Positions 32,181-40,254 of a stretch of 64,000 nt of DNA are shown here, one piece after another. The notes beneath the pieces were generated by a model. It was not told the DNA's origin. It saw nothing but the letters and a program-made list of their open reading frames with translations, and searched no databases. Positions within the stretch are counted from its first letter, which is position 1. Every line of letters starts with the position of its first letter. A program made the translations under genes and the position numbers. Origin of the DNA: Corynebacterium felinum (GTDB lineage: Bacteria > Actinomycetota > Actinomycetes > Mycobacteriales > Mycobacteriaceae); contig NZ_CP047209.1 in the NCBI RefSeq assembly GCF_030408755.1, positions 62,001 to 126,000 of the forward strand, written 5' to 3'.

Positions 32181-35100
32181 CTAATCAATTATTTTGGGGA
32201 CAAGAATATTCAAATTGTCCGAATCCATGACCTGATTTTTTGCAACTGCAAGTTGTGCTTCCGACAGTCTATGAATCTCAATGTTGGGGTGGTTTACCAA
32301 GGGTCCGGTTAGCTGAGTGTCATGTCGAACAACTAGATGTAAAACACCATCTTCCTTGTATTGCTCTTTTACACGGGCCAAAGCATCGCGAATTTGTTGA
32401 TTCATGGATAAATTTTTCACGTTTTTGACTTCGATCAGGCCATTGATAGCGGTACCATCAGAGATTCGCTTGCGTCCGTCAATTACATAGGTTTGTCTCA
32501 TTTCATAAGTGAGCCCCTTTTCGGCGAAAAGGTTCTTGGCTGCTTGCTCTCCCACAACGCCTTTGTTGTGGGCGACAATGCGCCAAATTTCTTTCTTGGG
32601 AATCTCAACTTCGTGTGCTTTGAGCCCGAGGGAATCTACGTAGATCGTGGGATTGGAAACGTAGCCTTGGGCGGTAGCAAGTTGAGGCGACTGGCCGAGG
32701 GGGTCTTGGGCATTATAAATTCCGGCGTGGGGGTGGTAATACCGGAATCGGTTATAAGCCCAACCAGACTCTGCATCGAAGTATTGGCCAGTGAACAGCA
32801 GTGGGCAACTTTGTTCACCTTGCCACAGGCGTTGGCCAAATAGGGTGGATATCGAGTGCCCAACTACTGTGCCCGAATCGGGGTCGATCAATTCTAGTGG
32901 CAACCCCGACAAATCAGTTGTGGTTAACCAATTGCCCGAAGAACTCAGCGCAGTGCCAGATGTGGATACCTGACTTTGGGCAAGGAGCTGCCCATTTTCG
33001 GGGTCGAAGGTCCACAGAATGTGATCTGTGCCGTGAGTGTTATTGTCAGTGGGTGTTGTGGTGTGTTCACCCACAAGGGTGCTGCCGACATGGGAAAATA
33101 CGGTGCGCGATAGCACGGTATGTGTGCGGGTGTCGATTTTTTCTTTGGCTACACGGCGGCCGATGCCGTCATAGTAGTAGCGGTAGCCAACGGTTGGTTC
33201 ATCGGAATTGCTGCAGCCAACAGGTTGCGGTGAACTATTCCGATAATAGAAGCGGGTAATGAGGGGTTTCTTCCCGATTCGCTTCTTGCGGGTTTCCACA
33301 ACCCGGCCCAAAGCGTCATAAGAATAAGAGGTACGGCCCACGCGGGTGGGCATGGTGCCCGAAAAATCAATAGCCTCAACATTCTTGCCGTGGTTTTTGA
33401 GATGGTGATCGTAATCGGGATTGTTATGAGCATTGAGCATGCCCGCGCTGGAGTAGGCATAGAGCTCATCACCGTTATGGCGTGACTGCAGATCATGGGG
33501 ATGTGGGGTGCGAGTAACTTCAGTGACCCGACCCAGTGCATCCGTGGTGTAGCCAATGGTGCCGCGCAAAAGATCAAAAACCCCAGTGAGCACACCATCG
33601 GGGCGCCAAGTATACGTGCGGCCACTAATTTCATGGGTGCCTAAAGTGGCACTCGAATCAAGGAGGGATGTGGAATCTGAACTGATCCGCCCGCGCTGAT
33701 CGAAAGTGAAAGTGCGCACAAGCCCCGCCGTCGATACGCGATTGCGACGCCCCGCCGCATCCACACCCAGCTGGAGATGGGTCAGTGCAACTTCCTGTGT
33801 GGCTGTGGAACAGTGAACACTCACGGCGTCATATATCCCGGCGTCGTTAAGTGAAAGCTGCGAATCAACCCGCAACCCATCAGGAAGCAGCTGGCTCAAA
33901 CCTGCTAGTTCTTTGTTCGGCGAGTAGTGGAAATTCACAGACCATGACTCACCAGAAGGCAAGGTAGTTGTTTCTGCCAGTGGTATGCCGGAATCGCTAA
34001 GCTGCCACGAAAGCCGGGCATCGGGGCTGCTCATGCCCACCATGCGCCCGCGGTGATCGTAATCGAAAGTAGTCAGCGCATCCCCATCGGCAACGCTGAG
34101 CAGATCACCGACCGCATTAAACGTGCTCGTGACCGCACCGGCAGGGGTGTGCATAGTGCGGGTGCGCGCAGCGGGGTTGTGCGCATACGTGGTCACATGC
34201 TGGTTATAGTCGCTTTGCGACGCCAGCCGACCATCCCGGTCATAAGTATAAGTCCACGTCCGATTATCAGCATTAGTCACCGCGATCGGCTCAAGCTGAC
34301 TGTTGTAGCTGATCTGCGTGCGCCCGCCGGCGGCATCGATCAGCACCGCCGGTTTATCGAAAACCGTGTAAATCGTGCGTGAGATCGCCCCACACTCATT
34401 AGTGACAGAAGTGCAGTTGCCCTCACCGTCATAGCTCAACTGCCGCGTAGAACCATCAGGATGAATCACCTTCACCGGCCAGCCCTCAGCAGAATACTCA
34501 AAGCGGGTTTGTGCCTGCGCAGGATCGACAATCGACACCACCTGCCCGCACACATCACGAGTGATATGAGTACGATGCCCAGCAGCATCAACCATGCCCA
34601 CATGACGGCCCGCATCATCACAGAACACAGCGACCACCCGCCGCGCCGAATCCGTCACCGAGGAAAGCACAACCCCACTTTCACGCAACTCATAATCAAA
34701 ATCCGTGCGCGCCCCATCAGCATCAATAACCGCAGTAGTCAGGCCGAAATCATCCACCTCAAAACAGGTGACCGAACCATCCCGGGACACAACCTCAAGC
34801 GGAGCACCCCAAGCCCCAGGGCGCACCGCGGACACGGAACCATCGGGGAAAACAGATTCCACCAACAAACCCTGATCGTTATACCGCAAGCGGGTGATAT
34901 CACCTGATTCATCCACGGCCACAACAACCTGATGATCCTCATTATGCTGCGCATCCACACACCTGCCCTCAGGACTAACAATGCGCCACACATCACCACG
35001 AGGCGTTGAACGATACACAGTAGGGCGGATCTGACCCAACACCGGATCACTCAACCACTCCATTGGCACCGACCACGACTGATCATCGCGCGGGCCAGTG

Positions 35101-37238
35101 CGGCCACAACCTGTCAGACCAGCACCAGCAAGCCCGTGCTCACACAAAGCCCGATACAGCGGAAGTTCGTAATAATCCTCCACCATCTCATCGCCGAGCT
35201 CCCGAGCATCAGCAGGCAGCGGCGCTGCGGTCTCAATCAGCACACACACCCTGCCCCCAACGGGAGCATCGCTGCCCTCATCCTCAGCCCAGAACATGAT
35301 GTTCGGGAACATCCCACCAGTACCCACCTGGGCGCGTACCCGACCATCATCATCAAAGGTGTAGTAGTACGACACCCCATTGCGATCCGTCCACGCGCAG
35401 GTACGCCCAGCAGCATCATAGGAATAGGACAACACCCCATCGTGGGAATTACGCACCCTCACCAGCTGCCGATGCTGGTTATATTCGTAGCTAATCAACC
35501 GTTGTGGTGCAGCATCAGGATCAGTGGTGGGATTGGATACCGAAATTCCACTGAGGCGATGAATAATCCAGTCATAATCGAAATCCAGGCGCGTGCCGTC
35601 GCTGCGCACCATCGCCACCATCGCACCGGTAGCCTGATCCCACTGACAATCAATGCGGTGACCCGTGTGGTGCACAATACTCGACAAGCCCACCTCAATA
35701 CCCACATCGAAAACCTCAGCTACACTGCCGGAAGGAATCGACGATCCCACCATCGAACCAGAGGTTTCCGGGGCACGATCGGGCACAGTGACACAACTAT
35801 TTGTCACTGAACCAGCCTGCTCATCAGCATCAAGCTCATATACGCGGAACACATAGCACAGCCCTTGGGCAATACTGCGAATCCGGTAAGCGCCATCCCC
35901 GAAAGACAGCAACCAACCTGTGCTATCGGCACATACTTCTGAGCCATCACGAGGGGGAAGTGGGAAGCTGAGCAATGCCCCATCGGGGGCGACAAAAAGC
36001 ACCTCCGTGGCAGTGATCTCAATATGCGTATCTATGCGACTGACCCAATTGGGGCCCAAACTCCGCCCCAACACATGGCTGGTGTTGGAATGACGATCCA
36101 CCACCAGCGGCAACACACCTGCAATGGACACATCCGTGACAAAATCCACCATGGTGCCCGTGGCCATATCTACTGGTTCTGCGGCGAAACAAATCTTGCC
36201 ACCGCGAGTGACCTTGGAATAAAAAGCCTTGGCTAGATCCTCACCCCCAACACGTGACATCGCTGCCGCGGACTTCAACGCCGCCTGCTTAGCCAGATTC
36301 TTCACCGCAGAAGCGCTCATATCCGCCAAAGCAGAACCCTTGAAGGCAAGCTTTTGAGCGCCGAGACCAAACTTGCCCGCTTTGGCTAATTTGGCAATCC
36401 CGCCCGCGGCACCACAGGTGGCTAGGTCGAAGAAAAACTCACCCCAACTCGCCTGCCCGCTGGCTGCAAGCAACCCTTTCAAGGCAACACCGAGGCCGAC
36501 TAAAATCCCGCCTAAAATATTCAGACCAGGAATAAACAGCAAGATGGCACCAATAATCTGCAAGGCATCGGAAATAAACGATAACGCTTGAGCATTATCA
36601 GCCACGAAATCTTTCAGATTTTCCCACTGCTCACCCAACCAGCTGGGATTTTCTTCAAAGCGCTTGCGGGTTTGCGCCGCAATCTCAGCCACCTGGGCAC
36701 GCACCCCTGCGCCTAAAACATCCTTAATGCCCTGAGCTTCAGTTTTCTTCGACTCCCACACACCAAGCGCCGATTGATACACCGCCTGGGCGCGGGCTAA
36801 ATTCGCCTGAGCCACGGCCTGGGTTTCCGGGGTGATAGCCGCCGCACAAGCAGCTTCAGCAGCATTCACATCCGTTGCTGCCGCATTGACGGCGGCATGG
36901 GCACCGAGGGCAACAGACTTCAGCACACTCATGGCAATCCGTTGTTCGGTCAGCAGCTGGCTGTAGCGTGAAAGTGCATCGGCAACCCCCACGTGGGCGT
37001 GGCCAGTGGTATCGAGATGATCGGGGAAATCACTCGTAATCAGGCTGCGATATTTATCGCCTTCGTCACCAACAAAACCCCCATCATTAATACCGCGCAA
37101 CTGCGAGGCAGTAGTCAGTGCTGTTTCACCAAAGGTGCGCCACTTGGTAGCAGAAGCAAGAACCATCGCAGGGTTGCCCCCGATATGAAAAACAGGGCGC
37201 TCAAAGGTGACAAATGGGGGCAGTAGTGGAACAGGCAT
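32181..37238 (-). CDS. RHS/YD-repeat polymorphic toxin with C-terminal nuclease domain
   Basis: A 1685-residue protein. Residues 1-210 are Ala-rich, helical and WXG/LXG-like; a hydrophobic patch lies at about 215-262; PVDMATGTMVDFVTD near 350 begins the DUF6531/RHS entry. YD repeats follow (YSYDALGRVVE, YYYDGIGRRVAKE) up to the RHS core end GWAYNRFRYY...DPLG and YVDSLGLKA near 1541. The last 144 residues are the toxin: a PD-(D/E)XK nuclease like Tox-REase-7, with SDG (Asp about 1594), IEVKN (Glu 1603, Lys 1605) and VVRHDTQLTGPL. It lies behind four WXG100 genes, so type VII export is likely. Immunity candidates follow. Confidence 0.88.
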   Translation of the reverse strand: MPVPLLPPFVTFERPVFHIGGNPAMVLASATKWRTFGETALTTASQLRGINDGGFVGDEGDKYRSLITSDFPDHLDTTGHAHVGVADALSRYSQLLTEQRIAMSVLKSVALGAHAAVNAAATDVNAAEAACAAAITPETQAVAQANLARAQAVYQSALGVWESKKTEAQGIKDVLGAGVRAQVAEIAAQTRKRFEENPSWLGEQWENLKDFVADNAQALSFISDALQIIGAILLFIPGLNILGGILVGLGVALKGLLAASGQASWGEFFFDLATCGAAGGIAKLAKAGKFGLGAQKLAFKGSALADMSASAVKNLAKQAALKSAAAMSRVGGEDLAKAFYSKVTRGGKICFAAEPVDMATGTMVDFVTDVSIAGVLPLVVDRHSNTSHVLGRSLGPNWVSRIDTHIEITATEVLFVAPDGALLSFPLPPRDGSEVCADSTGWLLSFGDGAYRIRSIAQGLCYVFRVYELDADEQAGSVTNSCVTVPDRAPETSGSMVGSSIPSGSVAEVFDVGIEVGLSSIVHHTGHRIDCQWDQATGAMVAMVRSDGTRLDFDYDWIIHRLSGISVSNPTTDPDAAPQRLISYEYNQHRQLVRVRNSHDGVLSYSYDAAGRTCAWTDRNGVSYYYTFDDDGRVRAQVGTGGMFPNIMFWAEDEGSDAPVGGRVCVLIETAAPLPADARELGDEMVEDYYELPLYRALCEHGLAGAGLTGCGRTGPRDDQSWSVPMEWLSDPVLGQIRPTVYRSTPRGDVWRIVSPEGRCVDAQHNEDHQVVVAVDESGDITRLRYNDQGLLVESVFPDGSVSAVRPGAWGAPLEVVSRDGSVTCFEVDDFGLTTAVIDADGARTDFDYELRESGVVLSSVTDSARRVVAVFCDDAGRHVGMVDAAGHRTHITRDVCGQVVSIVDPAQAQTRFEYSAEGWPVKVIHPDGSTRQLSYDGEGNCTSVTNECGAISRTIYTVFDKPAVLIDAAGGRTQISYNSQLEPIAVTNADNRTWTYTYDRDGRLASQSDYNQHVTTYAHNPAARTRTMHTPAGAVTSTFNAVGDLLSVADGDALTTFDYDHRGRMVGMSSPDARLSWQLSDSGIPLAETTTLPSGESWSVNFHYSPNKELAGLSQLLPDGLRVDSQLSLNDAGIYDAVSVHCSTATQEVALTHLQLGVDAAGRRNRVSTAGLVRTFTFDQRGRISSDSTSLLDSSATLGTHEISGRTYTWRPDGVLTGVFDLLRGTIGYTTDALGRVTEVTRTPHPHDLQSRHNGDELYAYSSAGMLNAHNNPDYDHHLKNHGKNVEAIDFSGTMPTRVGRTSYSYDALGRVVETRKKRIGKKPLITRFYYRNSSPQPVGCSNSDEPTVGYRYYYDGIGRRVAKEKIDTRTHTVLSRTVFSHVGSTLVGEHTTTPTDNNTHGTDHILWTFDPENGQLLAQSQVSTSGTALSSSGNWLTTTDLSGLPLELIDPDSGTVVGHSISTLFGQRLWQGEQSCPLLFTGQYFDAESGWAYNRFRYYHPHAGIYNAQDPLGQSPQLATAQGYVSNPTIYVDSLGLKAHEVEIPKKEIWRIVAHNKGVVGEQAAKNLFAEKGLTYEMRQTYVIDGRKRISDGTAINGLIEVKNVKNLSMNQQIRDALARVKEQYKEDGVLHLVVRHDTQLTGPLVNHPNIEIHRLSEAQLAVAKNQVMDSDNLNILVPKIID

Positions 37239-37358
37239 AACAAGAAATCCGTAAAAATCGCGTGCGGCGGGTGCGCAACAGTAAGGTCAGCCACCGCGAT
37301 ACAGCTGATCAAAGGGTGGTACAGGTAGAAGCCGTGTATGGCTAGGTGTGGGGGGTGC

Positions 37359-37407
37359 ACACGGATTTTCTGAGCAAAGCCACGCAGGCGGTGCAGAAAA
37401 TCCGTGT
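37359..37407 (-). terminator. Hairpin between the esx genes and the RHS gene
   Basis: ACACGGATTTTCTG (37359-37372) pairs perfectly with CAGAAAATCCGTGT (37394-37407) around a 21-base loop. In the direction of transcription it follows the last WXG100 gene by 11 bases and precedes the RHS start by about 120. There is no T-run after it on that strand, so partial termination or an mRNA 3'-end stabiliser is likely. Confidence 0.6.
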
Positions 37408-37418
37408 TTTAGCAGGTA

Positions 37419-37712
37419 TTACTCACCAAACAGGGAGCTATTGACCCGGCCGCGGGTTTCGGCCACGCCTTGGGTGTTTTCTTCCAAGGAGGCGCGGACT
37501 TGACCCAAAATGGTCTTGATATTGTTTGCGGCCTTCGACCACTTTCCGTGCACACCTTGATAGGTTTCTTGCTCGGAACCATCCCAACTGGCTGCGAGTT
37601 TTTGAATATCGCCATCCATTTCCATCAATGTGGATTCAATCTGATTCATCACAGAATTCAGATCCTGGGCGGCCGTTTCGGCTCTGCTGTTGTCATAGGC
37701 GTAAATGCTCAT
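37419..37712 (-). CDS. WXG100-family secreted protein (EsxA-like)
   Basis: A 97-residue helical hairpin protein with the turn SWDGSEQETY near residue 43, the WXG motif. It has the length and heptad pattern of ESAT-6-like substrates. It is the last of four such genes in one operon, 39 bp after the 112-residue partner. It is probably exported as a dimer by EccC/EccD. No signal peptide. Confidence 0.88.
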   Translation of the reverse strand: MSIYAYDNSRAETAAQDLNSVMNQIESTLMEMDGDIQKLAASWDGSEQETYQGVHGKWSKAANNIKTILGQVRASLEENTQGVAETRGRVNSSLFGE

Positions 37713-37751
37713 AGGAGAAAACCTCTCGTGAAGTGAAGGGGATTAGGGGGT

Positions 37752-38090
37752 TTACAGGATTGGTGCGGACTGGAAATCCATACCGGCGAAGCGCTGCTGC
37801 AAGGTAGCGGTTTGATCTTCTTCGCCTGCTTGATAGTCCTTGCCGGCTTGCTCAACACGGCCGGTGAGCTCATCGAGCGCTTGATTGACCTGCTCCATGT
37901 TGGCGTGCCAGGCCTCCGTCATGTTGTTCCACGCCTCCACGGAAGAACCTTTCCAGGAATCTTTCAGCGGTTCGATGGCGTTGAGGAAGGCGGCTGCTTG
38001 GTTTTTGAGCTGTTCGTGATTGGAACGCAGGGAGCTGACATGGGAGGTAACAGCTGAGTGCTCAACGGACATATGGTTCGACATCGACAT
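37752..38090 (-). CDS. WXG100-family secreted protein (EsxB/CFP-10-like)
   Basis: A 112-residue protein with the turn DSWKGSSVEAWNNM near residue 45 and a longer C-terminal tail (YQAGEEDQTATLQQRF) than its partner. The tail of CFP-10 carries the export signal YxxxD/E; here YQAGEE fits it. AAAGG lies upstream of the ATG at 38090. It is paired with the 97-residue WXG100 gene. Confidence 0.88.
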   Translation of the reverse strand: MSMSNHMSVEHSAVTSHVSSLRSNHEQLKNQAAAFLNAIEPLKDSWKGSSVEAWNNMTEAWHANMEQVNQALDELTGRVEQAGKDYQAGEEDQTATLQQRFAGMDFQSAPIL

Positions 38091-38208
38091 GGGAAAATCA
38101 CTAGACCTTTCAGTAGTGGAAGGAAGGGGGGGAGAAAATATGGAGGTATGTGCTCACGCCCGAACCTGCACGCAGTGTGTGCAGCGCTTAGGGGCAGCAA
38201 GGCGGTGT

Positions 38209-38508
38209 TTAGGTGATTTGATCGAGTAGTTGTTTAATACCTCCTCGTAGTTCGGTGTTGGCCTCGTTGATCTGCGAGAGTGTGGAGCTGACATCGTTGA
38301 GAATGTCGCGGATTCCACAGGCTCCTTCATGCCATTGGCTCATCACTTCCTGATACCCATCGGCTTCCGAAGCGCTCCATTGGGGGCGTAATTCGGCAAG
38401 GGAATCGTCAATGGCATCGAGAATGTCAACGAGCTTGTCGCGCACGGCGAGAATATTCGCTGCTGAATCCGTTGCCGTCGTGGTGCGGAAGGCAAACTCG
38501 GTGCTCAT
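38209..38508 (-). CDS. WXG100-like protein with WSA turn
   Basis: A 99-residue helical protein starting MSTEFAFRTTTATDSA. The turn reads PQWSASEADGYQEVMSQW, so Gly of WXG is Ala. The start at 38508 overlaps the stop of the preceding WXG-like gene (ATGA), which indicates a co-translated heterodimer pair. Longer upstream frame is antisense-like and not used. Confidence 0.8.
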   Translation of the reverse strand: MSTEFAFRTTTATDSAANILAVRDKLVDILDAIDDSLAELRPQWSASEADGYQEVMSQWHEGACGIRDILNDVSSTLSQINEANTELRGGIKQLLDQIT

Positions 38509-38864
38509 AGCATCTGCCTTTCCATCGGGTCGCCACTGGGGCCGTTGTTTTCCCCGCGGAGGGCGGAGGCGAATTGATGCAGGCTTGACGCGAGTTCGGT
38601 GTCGAAGGTGGTCACGGCCTCGGCGATTTGCCCAGAAACGTCGCCCATTCCTTTGACGTTGCGCATGAGCACGCGACGGGATTGTTTCCATTCGTTGAAA
38701 AAATCGGACACGGCGTTAGCAATCTGCGCACCGTGGATATCGTCCACCCCGTCGGAGCCTTCGGCGGAGCCTTCGACGCTTTCTAAGGTGGCGTGCATGG
38801 AATTGAGTTGGGATTGAATGGCGTGGAGATCGCCGACGGGTACCCGCCAGTAGTCACTGCTCAT
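38505..38864 (-). CDS. WXG100-like partner protein
   Basis: A 119-residue, probably helical protein (MSSDYWRVPVGDLHAIQSQL) with a central FFNEWKQSRRVL in place of the WXG turn and an acidic Gly/Ser stretch SAEGSDGVDD. CAGGAG precedes the ATG. Both its start and its stop overlap neighbours by ATGA, placing it between the T7SS-locus conserved protein and the WSA protein. Role as partner or effector is inferred. Confidence 0.7.
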   Translation of the reverse strand: MSSDYWRVPVGDLHAIQSQLNSMHATLESVEGSAEGSDGVDDIHGAQIANAVSDFFNEWKQSRRVLMRNVKGMGDVSGQIAEAVTTFDTELASSLHQFASALRGENNGPSGDPMERQML

Positions 38865-39622
38865 TGCTGGTACGCTCCTGTGTGCGTGGCCTGAATGCTG
38901 CGCATTTCTTCCTCTTTTTCTGCTTCAGAATCGTGGCTGGGTGTTGGCGGTGGGCTGTTTTCGCCGAAAAGTTCGGGGATCAGTTGTTCACCTTCTGTGT
39001 CTGGGTGGGCGCGCACACTGGTGATCACACGGCGAACACAGTCGGCGACTAGTTCGCCAAGCTGCTCATTCGGGGCGGAACCGGAGACAACGAGCGTCCA
39101 GGTGGTGTTGGGGATGGGGTAGAACGCTTGGTGGTTATAGGCGGTGCGCCGCTGCGTTAAGGGACCCGTGGGGAGGGTGTGGGAGACAAGGACGTAGGAA
39201 TCGCCGGCGCCGGTGCGTTCGATCTGGGGGTTTTTCTGCGCAAGTTCTCGTTGGGCGGCAACAATGCTGGCGGGCGCGGGGTGGGAGTCGATCCAGCGCA
39301 GTAACAGCACTGCTGCTGAGAGTTCCTCCTCGACGATGCCGGGCAGTACTAGGGCCATGAGAACCCCGGTTTTTTGGGCTTGGGCTACGGTTTCTTCGAT
39401 CTGGCGTAGTACTGCGCGTTTGTCGGCTGAGCGCAGCCGCACCCCGGGGAGGTAGTCGTCGGCGAGCCTTGTGGCGGCTATTTTCCAGCGGCTGGGGTGG
39501 GTTTCGATGAAACGCCATGTGGTGGGTAGTTGGGCGGTCCAGATGAAGGGGGGTCGGGGTGCGTCGGGGTGGTAGTCGACGAGGGCAGGCGCAAGGGTGT
39601 GGCTGCTGCGTGAATCGTCCAC
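38861..39622 (-). CDS. T7SS-locus conserved protein, copy 2
   Basis: A 253-residue paralogue of the protein at 17806-17057 (shared HPDAPRPPFIW, RQIEETVAQAQ, LLRWIDSHP, TTWTLVVSGSAP, and an end reading HTGAYQQ). GTG 39622 is chosen because AAAGGAG lies 8 bases upstream; the ATG at 39655 would place that site inside the gene. It heads the operon that encodes the four WXG100-type proteins and the RHS toxin. No signal peptide. A chaperone-like role for Esx or RHS export is a guess from position. Confidence 0.7.
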   Translation of the reverse strand: MDDSRSSHTLAPALVDYHPDAPRPPFIWTAQLPTTWRFIETHPSRWKIAATRLADDYLPGVRLRSADKRAVLRQIEETVAQAQKTGVLMALVLPGIVEEELSAAVLLLRWIDSHPAPASIVAAQRELAQKNPQIERTGAGDSYVLVSHTLPTGPLTQRRTAYNHQAFYPIPNTTWTLVVSGSAPNEQLGELVADCVRRVITSVRAHPDTEGEQLIPELFGENSPPPTPSHDSEAEKEEEMRSIQATHTGAYQQ

Positions 39623-40254
39623 GGTAGTGACTCCTTTAACCACCCCTTTTTTCATAGTGAGGTGGGTAACTTCCTCATAAAAAGGGGCACGATTGTGTTT
39701 GCTAGTGTGTTTCCCTCTCCCCGTGTGTGGGCGGAAAAGGCCGAGTATTGGGGGAGGGGGTGGCCTTTTCTTTTGAGGGGAACTGCACACATGTTAAACC
39801 TGTTGGGTTTGTTTTTCGAGACAAAAACGGAAAAAATTTACATAAAAAAGTATGAGAATTTTTCCCATTTAAAGGGGTCTTTATTTAGGGTTGTGGAAAT
39901 GTGGGCACCTGTGGAAAAGGGGGGTATCACGCATGTATGCAGGGAAAATTATGAACGCAAGTCACTCATGTTTTACTTAGTTAATTTAAATGGCTTTATC
40001 AACAAACGTGAATCTTGTTGAGCAGTGCCCAGCAAGGCGCATTCTAGGCATCTGTGACGGGTGAGAAATATGAGGTTTTTGGGGTTTAAGGGGTGGTAGT
40101 TTCTGTCAGGGGGAACGTTTTCGGTGGCTGTGAAAATGCAGTAGCGTGAGAGATAATAAATGCGCACATTAACCTTCGTGTGCACTTTAGAGTGGGGGCA
40201 AAGGTGGAGAAGGTGTGGAGTGTCGAAGAAAATAGTTGTAAGGGATTGTGAAAA
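39623..40254. other. AT-rich divergent promoter region with a hairpin
   Basis: A 632-base region between the esx–RHS operon and the intact eccC. GAAAAGGCC (39734-39742) pairs with GGCCTTTTC (39762-39770), followed by TTTT, a terminator-like hairpin that could be an attenuator. The rest is strongly AT-rich. No gene with a plausible start was found. Confidence 0.5.

Noticed and set aside
34461..35810. Several plus-strand frames over the RHS gene
   Set aside because: They are antisense to the YD repeats and follow from the biased codon use of that gene.
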